Shown here one piece after another: positions 7,991 through 15,548 of a stretch of 41,669 nt of DNA. Position numbers and translations under genes: made by a program. The notes below the pieces were generated by a model that was not told the origin of the DNA, made no database searches, and was given only the letters and a program-made list of their open reading frames with translations. This DNA is from Lachnospiraceae bacterium (lineage in GTDB: Bacteria; Bacillota; Clostridia; Lachnospirales; Lachnospiraceae). The DNA is taken from contig JAAUZU010000008.1 of the NCBI GenBank assembly GCA_014804445.1, forward strand, positions 19,065 to 60,733, written 5' to 3'. The first letter of the stretch is position 1. The number at the start of each line of letters is the position of its first letter.

Positions 7991-8876
7991 TACGTTGTTC
8001 TATACTCTCAGACAGGGCATTAAGGGTATTTTCCGCAATAAGCTGTTTTCCCTTGCGTCCATAGCTACTATTTCGGCGTGTCTGTTCCTTTTTGGTATTC
8101 TGTATGCCATTGTGATGAACTTTCAGCATATTGTAAAGACAGCGGAGGAAGGGTTCTGCGTAGTTGTCTTTTTTGACGAAGATATTGAAGATACACGCAA
8201 ATCGGAAATCGGAGATTTAATCCGGCTGCGGACGGAGGTTACAGAGGTTAAGTATGTTTCTTCCACGGATGCGTGGAACTGGTATAAGGAGAAGCATCTG
8301 CAGGGACACGATGAAGGATTTCCGACCAATCCGCTGGAAAAATATGATAACTATGAAGTATATTTAAACGATGTATCCATGTATGACTCATTGGTGACAT
8401 ATTTGATGTCGGTGGAGGGCGTGAGGTATGTCAGACGCTCCGACATTGTTGCCGAAGCCCTAAGCGGCGGCAATATGTTGATAGCGTATGTATCGCTTGG
8501 CATCATCGGTATCCTGCTGGCGGTATCTATTTTCCTTATCAGCAACACGGTGACGATTGGTATTTCCGTGCGGCAGGAGGAAATCAACATCATGAAATAT
8601 ATCGGAGCGACGGACTTTTTTGTGCGGGCGCCCTTTGTGATTGAAGGCATGTTGATTGGCGCTGTCGGCGCAGGCATCCCGCTTGGGTTGATTTACCTGC
8701 TCTACAATAAGATAGTCGTGCAGGTGGGGACAGCGTTTCCGGCATTGTCGGAGTTGTTGAGCTTTTTGTCGGTGAAGGAAATTTTTGACGTACTGATTCC
8801 CGTGTCGCTGGGCATTGGTATCGGTATTGGTTTCCTGGGAAGCTTCACCACAGTGAGAAAGCATTTAAGGGTGTAG
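7980..8876 (+). CDS. ftsX: Cell-division transport protein FtsX
   Basis: FtsX is the membrane partner of FtsE. The 298-residue protein has the family layout: a cytoplasmic start, one membrane segment near residues 22-45, an extracellular domain of about 120 residues, and three membrane segments in the C-terminal half. The sequence SVRQEEINIMKYIGATDFFVRAPF, read as two parts around residue 200, is the typical cytoplasmic loop of FtsX/MacB permeases. Translation is coupled to ftsE through the overlap. The extracellular loop is the part that binds and activates a peptidoglycan hydrolase, and the next gene encodes a suitable candidate. Confidence 0.95.
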   Translation: MKISTLFYTLRQGIKGIFRNKLFSLASIATISACLFLFGILYAIVMNFQHIVKTAEEGFCVVVFFDEDIEDTRKSEIGDLIRLRTEVTEVKYVSSTDAWNWYKEKHLQGHDEGFPTNPLEKYDNYEVYLNDVSMYDSLVTYLMSVEGVRYVRRSDIVAEALSGGNMLIAYVSLGIIGILLAVSIFLISNTVTIGISVRQEEINIMKYIGATDFFVRAPFVIEGMLIGAVGAGIPLGLIYLLYNKIVVQVGTAFPALSELLSFLSVKEIFDVLIPVSLGIGIGIGFLGSFTTVRKHLRV

Positions 8877-8894
8877 CGGAAAGGATGAATTTGC

Positions 8895-10121
8895 ATGAAG
8901 AAAAAAATAGCGGCGCTTCTGACGGTTGTGCTTGTGGCGGCTTTGCTGATCAATAATTTTTCTTCGTCATCTGCAACCTCCTATTCTTCCATTACTTCAG
9001 ACAGTATCAGGAAAAAAGAAGAAGAGATTAAAAAGGCGGAAGAGGAACGGAAAGAACTGCAGAATTCGCTGACAAACGCACAGAATATCAAGAAGCAGCT
9101 GGAAGCGGAAAAAAAGGATTTAAACAATTATATTACGCAGCTTGATATGAAACTCCAGGAGATTCAGGATAATATAGCAAGGCTGAATGAACAGATTGAT
9201 CAGAAAGAAATTGACATTGCCCGCACGCAGGAGGAGCTTGCCCGGGCGAAGGAAATAGAAGAGGCGCAGTACGATGCGATGGTGCATCGGATTCAGTATA
9301 CTTACGAGCAGGGCGATGCGACCTATTGGGAAGTGATATTCAGCGGGGAGAGCGTTGCAGATATTCTGACTAAAATGGTATATATGGAACGGATTGCCGC
9401 ATATGACAAAGAACAGCTCAATGAATTTATACTGAACCGTCAGTTGATAGAGTTGACAGAGCAGCAGCTTTTGGAGGAGATGGCGCTTTTGGAGGAGGCA
9501 AGAGAGGGCGTGCTGGCAGAAGAAGCTGCGATGGAAGAACTGATACAGGCGAAGCAGCAGACGATAAGGGAATATGAAAGCGACATTGCCAATAAAGAGC
9601 AGGCAATCAAGGAATACGAGGCGGACATCCGGGAGCGGAATGAAATTGTGCAGGCACTCGAGGCGGCAATTGCGGAGGAAAAAAAGAAGATTCTGGCAGC
9701 AAATGGTTCTCTGATGTCTTATGACGGCGGGCAGTTTAAGTGGCCGATAGCTTCCTACACGCGGATTTCGAGTGAATTTGGTACGCGTCCGGATCCGATA
9801 CTGGGAATCGACAAGTTTCACAGCGGCATCGATTTGGCTTCGCCTACCGGAACTGCCATATTTGCAGCTTATGATGGGAAAGTGGTAGCTGCTTCCTACA
9901 GCAGCTCCATGGGAAACTATATTATGATAGATCACGGAGACAGCCTGTATACGATTTACATGCATGCATCCAAGCTGTATGTGAAGACGGGGGACATTGT
10001 TGTGCGGGGCGAGACAATTGCAGCGGTAGGATCAACAGGACGTTCTACAGGCCCGCATCTCCATTTCAGTGTGCGTCTGAACGGAGAGTATGTCAGTCCG
10101 TGGAATTATCTATCCAAGTAA
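8895..10121 (+). CDS. Coiled-coil M23 (LytM) peptidoglycan endopeptidase
   Basis: This 408-residue secreted protein starts with a signal-type segment (MKKKIAALLTVVLVAALL). A long charged coiled coil at about residues 36-265 is rich in E, K and Q. A LytM/M23 domain follows from about 282 to the end. The zinc ligands H309, D313 and the HLH pair H388/H390 are present, so the domain should be active rather than degenerate. The architecture is that of EnvC- and PcsB-like partners of FtsEX, and the position 18 bp after ftsX supports this. The likely role is septal or side-wall peptidoglycan cleavage switched on by FtsEX; direct binding is inferred. Confidence 0.93.
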   Translation: MKKKIAALLTVVLVAALLINNFSSSSATSYSSITSDSIRKKEEEIKKAEEERKELQNSLTNAQNIKKQLEAEKKDLNNYITQLDMKLQEIQDNIARLNEQIDQKEIDIARTQEELARAKEIEEAQYDAMVHRIQYTYEQGDATYWEVIFSGESVADILTKMVYMERIAAYDKEQLNEFILNRQLIELTEQQLLEEMALLEEAREGVLAEEAAMEELIQAKQQTIREYESDIANKEQAIKEYEADIRERNEIVQALEAAIAEEKKKILAANGSLMSYDGGQFKWPIASYTRISSEFGTRPDPILGIDKFHSGIDLASPTGTAIFAAYDGKVVAASYSSSMGNYIMIDHGDSLYTIYMHASKLYVKTGDIVVRGETIAAVGSTGRSTGPHLHFSVRLNGEYVSPWNYLSK

Positions 10122-10174
10122 CGGATACGGTTTTTGGTATAAATGCCAGTTGTGTGGCGGAATAGGAGGAAGTT

Positions 10175-11497
10175 ATGGAACAAAATGAAATTTACGCAAT
10201 AGAAAACGGGCAGCCTGACGGAGGACAGAATTCGGGTGGAAAGGGTGGCAGACATTTCTTCTGCGGTCTTTTGACGGGACTGGCAACAGCGCTGTTGATT
10301 GTGAGTGTGACGTATCTGGTAAACAGGGTACAAGTGATGGCTGCCGGAAAGGACAGAATGCCGAATAAGCAGAGTTCTGAAAGCGGTGAGGAAAAGGACT
10401 CTCAGAAGGATTATGGGGACAATACGGCAATAACGCCGGAAATGATAGAGAAGCTGCAGTTGATAGAGGAAATCATTGACACCTACTACTATCAGGAGGG
10501 CATTGACAGAAAGATTTTGGAGGAGGGTGCATACAGAGGCATGGTAGATGCCCTGGGCGATCCTTATTCCGGATACTTTTCCGCGGAGGAACTGAACGAG
10601 CTCTATCAGGATTCGTTGGGCGTCTACTATGGAATCGGTGCGAGGGTGCAGTTGGATACTGCTACAACGCTTGCCCAAATCAGCAGTGTCATTTCCAATA
10701 CGCCGGCAGAGGAAGCAGACTTACGCGCCAACGACCTTATCTACAAGGTGGATGGAACAGAGACTTACGGGATGACCCTGCAGGAAGTAGTCAGCATGAT
10801 AAAAGGGGAAGAGGGCACTTATGTGCATCTGACACTGATTCGTGACGGCAAGGAAATTGAAAAGGACGTGGTTCGCAGGAAAGTGGAATCGCCCACCGTG
10901 GAATCCCGGATGTATGACAATGGAATTGCCTATATTCAGATAACGGAGTTTGATACCGTAACGGTGGATCAGTTTACAGAGGCGATGGCTGTTGCAAGAG
11001 GACAGGGCATGAAGGGACTGATTCTGGATTTGCGGGGTAACCCGGGAGGCAACCTGCTTTCAGTTGTCAGCATTGCAAAAATGCTTCTGCCCGAGGGCTT
11101 GATTGTATACACAGAGGACAGGGATGGACACCGGGTTGAGTACAAGTGCGACGGAACGAAAGAACTGGAAGTGCCGATGGTAGTGCTGGTTGACGGCAAT
11201 TCGGCAAGCGCTTCCGAGATACTGGCAGGTGCTATTAAGGATTATGGAATCGGCACGCTTTTAGGTACCACAACCTTTGGAAAAGGCATTGTGCAGCGGC
11301 CGGTGGAACTCAGTGATGGTTCTGCGGTGAAGCTGACCATAAGTTCTTATTATACGCCGAATGGAACCAATATCCACGGCATCGGAATTGAGCCGGATGT
11401 GGTATGCGAATTTGACAGCGAGAGATACTATAGTGATGAAAAGTATGACAACCAGCTTGAGAGTGCAAAAGAACTGCTGGAGAGCATGATAAAATAA
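10175..11497 (+). CDS. S41 carboxyl-terminal processing protease (CtpA/CtpB type)
   Basis: This 440-residue membrane-anchored serine protease has a hydrophobic anchor near residues 28-50, an acidic linker, an N-terminal helical part, a PDZ domain (about 148-235) and the S41 catalytic domain. The Ser-Lys dyad fits S345 in GNSASASEIL and K370 in TFGKG, 25 residues apart as in Tsp, with D356 at the expected place. In Bacillus a ctp gene also lies next to ftsEX and trims SpoIVFA in sporulation; whether this protein has the same target is unknown. GGAGGAAG precedes the ATG. The stop codon lies nine bases before an inverted repeat. Confidence 0.93.
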   Translation: MEQNEIYAIENGQPDGGQNSGGKGGRHFFCGLLTGLATALLIVSVTYLVNRVQVMAAGKDRMPNKQSSESGEEKDSQKDYGDNTAITPEMIEKLQLIEEIIDTYYYQEGIDRKILEEGAYRGMVDALGDPYSGYFSAEELNELYQDSLGVYYGIGARVQLDTATTLAQISSVISNTPAEEADLRANDLIYKVDGTETYGMTLQEVVSMIKGEEGTYVHLTLIRDGKEIEKDVVRRKVESPTVESRMYDNGIAYIQITEFDTVTVDQFTEAMAVARGQGMKGLILDLRGNPGGNLLSVVSIAKMLLPEGLIVYTEDRDGHRVEYKCDGTKELEVPMVVLVDGNSASASEILAGAIKDYGIGTLLGTTTFGKGIVQRPVELSDGSAVKLTISSYYTPNGTNIHGIGIEPDVVCEFDSERYYSDEKYDNQLESAKELLESMIK

Positions 11498-11505
11498 TGA
11501 TAGAC

Positions 11506-11551
11506 GATAAAGGTTCCGTAAGCTGTTTTGGCATTTTGCGGAACCTTTATC
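11506..11551 (+). other. 13-bp perfect inverted repeat between ctp and the GT-C gene
   Basis: The 13-bp arm GATAAAGGTTCCG (11506-11518) is repeated in inverted orientation at 11539-11551 around a 20-nt T-rich loop. No T tract follows the stem, so a classical terminator is unlikely. It lies between the protease stop and the ribosome site of the next gene and could tune expression of the downstream gene. Confidence 0.6.
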
Positions 11552-11565
11552 ATGGAAAGAGGATT

Positions 11566-12972
11566 ATGGGCCGTAAGGAAAGAAACGAATGCGTGATAGA
11601 AATAGCAGTAGGTGCAGCGCTGTTTGCAGCACTGTTTATATGGGGGCTTGTGCAGCCGATTGGAAGTCAGCCTGACGAGCAGTGCCGGTATGTGCTTCCC
11701 TACTATATTATGAGGGAAGGAAAACTGCCAAATGGAAATGTCAGCGAACTGGTAATCAATACGTGGGGTATTTCCTATGCATTTTTCCCGGGGCTGCCCT
11801 ATCTGGTGATGGCGCTGTTTATGAAAGTAACATCATTATTTACTGCAAATTCCTATGCTCTGCTGATGGCGGCGAGAGTTGTCAATATGCTTGCCGGTGT
11901 GGTGAGTTATGTGTTTGTTCGAAAGACGGCTAAAAAGCTGTTTTCCAATCAGTGGACAGGCTGGTTTTTCACTTTGACAGCCGTTTTTTGGCCGCAGGCA
12001 ATGTTTATCTTTACTTATGTGAACTGCGATGCGTTTGCGTGCATGTCCTGTGCGATTATGGCTTATGCGTTGGTGAGCGGTCTGAAGGAAAGCTGGACAG
12101 TAAAGAATTATGTGACGCTTTCCGTTGGAATTGCAATTTGTGCGCTTTCCTACTACAATGCCTACGGAATGGTGCTGGGAAGTATCATTGTGTTTTTGGT
12201 ATCTTTCTTTTACAGGAAAGAGAATGGAAAGACCGGTTTTGCCATGAAGGACTGCCTGCGGATTGGTTTTACCATTGCGGGAATTGTGTTTGTCCTTGCA
12301 GGCTGGTGGTTTATCAGAAGCGCGGTTTTGAACGATGGGGATTTCCTCGGCTTTGCGGCAAACCGCAGAAGTGCGGAGCTTTATGCGGTGGACAGCTTTA
12401 AGCCGTCCGTGAAAGAGACCTTCCGAAATACCGGTCATCCGATTTATTGTCTGCTCTTCCACGAGGGATATCGGGAGATGCTGGTCAGCAGTTTTTTCGG
12501 AAGATTCGGCAATATGGATTTGTCTGCGCCTAATTATGTGCTTCGTGGCTTTAAGATTATTTTGTTTGTCGGGATTCTGGGGCTGCTTCTGCCAAACAGG
12601 AGAAAAGCCTTCACGGGAGCAAAGCGCGCCGGATTCTTTGCAGGCATGTTTGTGGCGGCACTTACTCCGCTTTTGCTGGCGTACTGGTACGCCTATGCAA
12701 GCGATTTTCAGGCGCAGGGCAGGTATCTTCTGCCGGGGCTGATTCCGATGCTGAGTATTCTCTTTATGGGCATACAGAATATCACGGACTGTATCACAAA
12801 AATCACGGAAAAAAAGGCTGTCATTGGTACATGGCTTTTACGTGTTCTGTATATGGGAAGCTATGTGTATATTGCAGCGGCAGCAGCGGGCAGTATCTAT
12901 ACTGTGTGGAGACGGTATTATCCGGTTTTTTCGGAGACGATTGGGATGGTCTTTACGGGGGGACCGGTTTAG
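11566..12972 (+). CDS. Multi-pass membrane protein, GT-C/DUF2142-like glycosyltransferase
   Basis: The 468-residue protein has ten or more hydrophobic segments. Its first extracytoplasmic loop holds QPDEQCRYVLPYYI, reminiscent of the P-D-E motif of GT-C enzymes and DUF2142 proteins, which transfer sugars from polyprenol-phosphate donors. A second loop around NTWGISYAFFPGLPY fits this family. The frame is open back to 11497, but that start lies in the hairpin; ATG 11566 has GAAAGAGG upstream. The acceptor is unknown. It is last in the ftsE operon and could decorate a wall polymer or protein. The glycosyltransferase fold is inferred from topology and the loop motif only. Confidence 0.65.
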   Translation: MGRKERNECVIEIAVGAALFAALFIWGLVQPIGSQPDEQCRYVLPYYIMREGKLPNGNVSELVINTWGISYAFFPGLPYLVMALFMKVTSLFTANSYALLMAARVVNMLAGVVSYVFVRKTAKKLFSNQWTGWFFTLTAVFWPQAMFIFTYVNCDAFACMSCAIMAYALVSGLKESWTVKNYVTLSVGIAICALSYYNAYGMVLGSIIVFLVSFFYRKENGKTGFAMKDCLRIGFTIAGIVFVLAGWWFIRSAVLNDGDFLGFAANRRSAELYAVDSFKPSVKETFRNTGHPIYCLLFHEGYREMLVSSFFGRFGNMDLSAPNYVLRGFKIILFVGILGLLLPNRRKAFTGAKRAGFFAGMFVAALTPLLLAYWYAYASDFQAQGRYLLPGLIPMLSILFMGIQNITDCITKITEKKAVIGTWLLRVLYMGSYVYIAAAAAGSIYTVWRRYYPVFSETIGMVFTGGPV

Positions 12973-12988
12973 AAGGGCGCTCTGTCAG

Positions 12989-13008
12989 GCGTAAGGGCGG
13001 ACTTACGC
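12989..13008 (+). other. Short hairpin after the GT-C gene
   Basis: GCGTAAG (12989-12995) and CTTACGC (13002-13008) form a 7-bp stem with a 6-nt loop, 16 bases after the stop. No T run follows, so termination here is uncertain. Confidence 0.35.
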
Positions 13009-13060
13009 ATGGTTTCGCTTTGATGTGATTTGCGGAGAGAAGTGGACATGAGGTATAAAA

Positions 13061-13265
13061 ATGAATATTCCTGTTGTGATTGAGGCGTTGAAGGAGCTTT
13101 CGGATTGGCTTGATGGTTCAAAATCCAATCAGGAAAGAGTAAACAGGATAATAGGTGAATTATTTTGGTGATATTGATGTACCGGATTTTGTCGGAGATG
13201 GAAGTGCTTGTGCATGGTGGAATTATCTGGCAGAAGTTGCAGAAATATGTCAGGTAAACTTATAA
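13061..13265 (+). pseudogene. Small acidic protein gene broken by a single-base frameshift
   Basis: An ATG with GAGG seven bases upstream opens a frame of 36 codons (MNIPVVIEALKELSDWLDG and so on) that stops at TGA 13169. The next frame continues at once with DIDVPDFVGDGSACAWW and ends at TAA 13263. Removing one T from the TTTT run at 13163-13166 restores a single 67-codon frame reading ELFGDIDVPDF across the joint. The rebuilt protein is short, acidic and Trp-rich at the end, and is not recognised; its style resembles small immunity-type proteins, which is only an impression. It is either a decayed gene, a phase-variable tract or a sequencing error. Confidence 0.5.
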
Positions 13266-13290
13266 CTCTCTTAACCATGAAAAGTGAATA

Positions 13291-13464
13291 TCATCCGAAT
13301 ATGGAAACGACTACGCCGTTTTCTCTCGTTCCTATTTCGGCTTTCAGTTCAGCTCCTTCAAATTCTGAAAGAGCCGGGCTGTCGGTTACGATTTTGGGAA
13401 TAAACCCATCATCAAAACTGCCGTTATTTTCTATAAAACAGCGGCAGTTTTTTTCGTCAATCAC
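13291..13464 (-). pseudogene. Short coding remnant of unknown function
   Basis: Read on the minus strand from a GTG at 13464 to TGA at 13291, 57 codons give a protein-like sequence containing DDGFIPKIVTDSPALSEFEG and ending GVVVSIFG. It has no convincing ribosome site and lies directly downstream of the mannanase stop, so it may be the C-terminal relic of a lost gene rather than a complete one. The opposite strand is also open here, but its translation is low in complexity and less protein-like. The first third overlaps a strong hairpin (13426-13456). Function unknown. Confidence 0.35.
13424..13456. terminator. Hairpin with T tract downstream of the mannanase gene
   Basis: AAAACTGCCG and CGGCAGTTTT form a 10-bp inverted repeat around an 18-nt loop. 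On the plus strand it is followed by a run of seven T residues in total, a good terminator for transcription coming from the GT-C side. On the minus strand the T run is four, a weaker terminator for the mannanase transcript. End positions are approximate to one or two bases. Confidence 0.7.
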
Positions 13465-13467
13465 TTA

Positions 13468-14499
13468 TCATTTTTCTCCTTCTTGTTCGAATAATTCTTT
13501 CGGAAGCTCATCAAGCGTAATGACTTTATCACTGTTATAAACGGCAGAAAGATTTGTTTTATCTTGATTTACTACAAAATCAGTATGCCATATCATAAAC
13601 CAGGACCAGAGATCTCCATCTGATTCAAATTTTTCAATAGAAGGAACATTTCCGCACTCATGGAATGCCATGGGCTTGTCTGTATTCATTGCCGCCAGTT
13701 TCACCCATGCTGCTTTGTTTGTAGAATTGTCGTATGTATCAGAGCCGATAATATCACAATAATCATCACCGGGATACCATCCGCTCTTTACTTCTCCCGA
13801 GTAACCAAGCACCCAGATAAGATTCGTAAGACCGAATTCGTTTGTGTAGCGATCATACATCATCTGCCAAAGTTTGATAAAGTTTTCGCTTCCTCCTTTG
13901 CCCCACCAGAACCATCCGCCGTCAAATTCATGGAATGGTCTCCACAGCACGGGGATGCCTGCGTCACGCAGCTCTGCAAGTGCGTTTGCCGCCTTGTCCC
14001 AGTTTGCAATCATTGCATTGTATTCATCCGTTCCCGGGGTAAGTAGTTTTTCAAAATCGGGCTCATCGCCAAGAGATTCCGTGTATCCTTTTCCGTTGAT
14101 GCCCGTGTGCCAGCATATGGTGACCAATCCACCTCTCGCATGCCATTCTTTTGCGCGTGCGACAACTCCGTCAAAATCGTCATTCATAAAGTCAAGACCA
14201 CGCATTGCGGGAAGCTTTCCTGTTGCTTCCTCGATGATTTCCATTTCATAATCGGGACTCGTCATCCATGTTGATTCCTGCTGACAGGATAGCATGTATG
14301 TACCGAAGCTGTCACAGATGTAATCATAAACCTTCTGGGCATTTACGTCAGCATTTGGATTTGACAGAGAATGTTTTGGTATATCAGCAGTTATGTCGGT
14401 CTCTCCTTCTGTTGTGTTGTTTTTCTTATTTGCTGCACAGCCTGACATGGAAACAATAAACACCATTATTGCGCATATTACAGATACCATTTTCTTCAT
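13468..14499 (-). CDS. GH26 beta-mannanase, lipoprotein
   Basis: This 343-residue surface enzyme cleaves beta-1,4-mannan chains. It begins with a lipoprotein signal (MKKMVSVICAIMVFIVSMSG before C21) and an NT-rich linker, then a single GH26 catalytic domain. The acid/base is E191 in WRPFHEFDGGWFWWG and the nucleophile is E281 in AFHECG; the aromatic cluster after E191 is typical of mannanases. No carbohydrate-binding module is present. GAAGGGAG precedes the ATG. It is the second gene of a minus-strand pair, 25 bp after the esterase. It would act outside the cell on mannan or galactomannan, held to the membrane by lipid. Confidence 0.93.
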   Translation of the reverse strand: MKKMVSVICAIMVFIVSMSGCAANKKNNTTEGETDITADIPKHSLSNPNADVNAQKVYDYICDSFGTYMLSCQQESTWMTSPDYEMEIIEEATGKLPAMRGLDFMNDDFDGVVARAKEWHARGGLVTICWHTGINGKGYTESLGDEPDFEKLLTPGTDEYNAMIANWDKAANALAELRDAGIPVLWRPFHEFDGGWFWWGKGGSENFIKLWQMMYDRYTNEFGLTNLIWVLGYSGEVKSGWYPGDDYCDIIGSDTYDNSTNKAAWVKLAAMNTDKPMAFHECGNVPSIEKFESDGDLWSWFMIWHTDFVVNQDKTNLSAVYNSDKVITLDELPKELFEQEGEK

Positions 14500-14524
14500 G
14501 ATTAATCTCCCTTCTTTTTTCGTA

Positions 14525-15313
14525 TCATTGAAATATCATTCTGAAATAATTGTACAAATGAGGGGTAACGCTGCTATGGTCATGACCTGTCCGGGACATT
14601 AAGTGCCAGAGATAAACCTCCCCATTTCTTGCAAAAATATCTTTGTATGTTGCGGGATTTGTGCCTACAACGCCGTCATGTTCCGCAGCACTTAGTAAAA
14701 GGAGTTCGGGCTTGTTTTCACCGAATGTGAGTTGGTCTTCTTTCAGCATCCAAGGGTAGCCTGTGCCCTCAGTAAGACCGGGAGCAGCACATACAGCACC
14801 GATGTATCCGAACTTTTCGGGATTGGAAACGCCGATGAAAAGCGATTCTCTTCCACCCATGGAAAAACCTGTGATTGCTGTATTCTCTCTGCCTTCTGCC
14901 ACGGAAAAATTTTCTTCTATGAATGGCATAAGGTCCGTCATCATATCGTTTATAAAATTGTCGTAATTAAGGGTGTTCTGAGTATCCATTCCTGTACAGT
15001 ATGGCATATCTTTGCTGCAGTAGATGTAGGGGCATACAACGATCATTTCATGTGCCTCACCATCAGCAACAAGATTTGTCAGCATTGTGCTGATATGAAC
15101 GATATCTCTTGTCATCCAGTCTTCATTATCATAATATCCATGAAGGATATAAAGTACAGGATACTTTTTATCTTCGGAATAGTCCGCGGGCAGCAGCACA
15201 TTTACAGGAGTATCCCTCTCGGCTGTCCGGGAATAATATGTGTATTTTTCGAATGTAGGATATACTGTACATTCACGCTCTGTGAGTATTTCTTCGGGTG
15301 GCATTTCAACCAT
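14525..15313 (-). CDS. CE1-like alpha/beta-hydrolase esterase
   Basis: The 262-residue alpha/beta hydrolase resembles esterase D/feruloyl esterase (CE1) enzymes. The nucleophile is S151 in GFSMGG; D213 in AAEHDG and H246 in GHDH are the likely acid and base. The oxyanion-type loop ILHGYYDNEDW is present. There is no signal peptide, so it appears cytoplasmic, unlike the mannanase next to it. AGAGGAG precedes the ATG. In this context it probably removes acetyl or other ester groups from imported manno-oligosaccharides; that substrate is an inference, and feruloyl or acetyl-xylan activity is equally possible from sequence alone. Confidence 0.85.
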   Translation of the reverse strand: MVEMPPEEILTERECTVYPTFEKYTYYSRTAERDTPVNVLLPADYSEDKKYPVLYILHGYYDNEDWMTRDIVHISTMLTNLVADGEAHEMIVVCPYIYCSKDMPYCTGMDTQNTLNYDNFINDMMTDLMPFIEENFSVAEGRENTAITGFSMGGRESLFIGVSNPEKFGYIGAVCAAPGLTEGTGYPWMLKEDQLTFGENKPELLLLSAAEHDGVVGTNPATYKDIFARNGEVYLWHLMSRTGHDHSSVTPHLYNYFRMIFQ

Positions 15314-15348
15314 TTATTCTGCACTCCTCTATGATGCTTTATTATATT

Positions 15349-15365
15349 TTTTCTATCATAGAAAA
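15349..15365. promoter_or_regulatory. 17-bp palindrome, candidate operator of the esterase-mannanase pair
   Basis: TTTTCTA and TAGAAAA flank a TCA centre, forming a perfect 7-bp palindrome. It lies directly upstream of a TATAAT-like element (minus strand, 15346-15341) that could be the -10 of the esterase promoter, so a bound protein would block or position RNA polymerase. Confidence 0.45.
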
Positions 15366-15493
15366 TGGTGTTTTGCAATATAAAATTCTGAATATAATCA
15401 GCCCTTAAAATGTTAAAAATTTAAAAATTTATTTTGTAAGATACGATAAATAGGCTGTTTTTTGAAAAATCCAAAATTAATTTTGTTAAAGTA

Positions 15494-15522
15494 TTGACAT
15501 AACTTTATACATGGGATATAAA
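15494..15522 (+). promoter_or_regulatory. Promoter of the AraC-family regulator
   Basis: A consensus TTGACA (15494-15499) and TATAAA (15517-15522) are separated by exactly 17 bp. Transcription would start near 15529, about 20 nt before the start codon. Confidence 0.85.
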
Positions 15523-15548
15523 AAAAGAGAATCCGAGGAGGGACAATT

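Noticed and set aside
13208..13540. 110-residue plus-strand open frame
   Set aside because: It lacks a ribosome site, is rich in Ser/Thr/Phe in a random way, and runs antisense to the mannanase end and the minus-strand remnant, which reads more like protein.
14732..15334. 200-residue plus-strand open frame opposite the esterase
   Set aside because: It lies antisense to a gene with a clear catalytic motif and ribosome site; the translation is Cys/Ile/Phe-rich with no recognisable motif.
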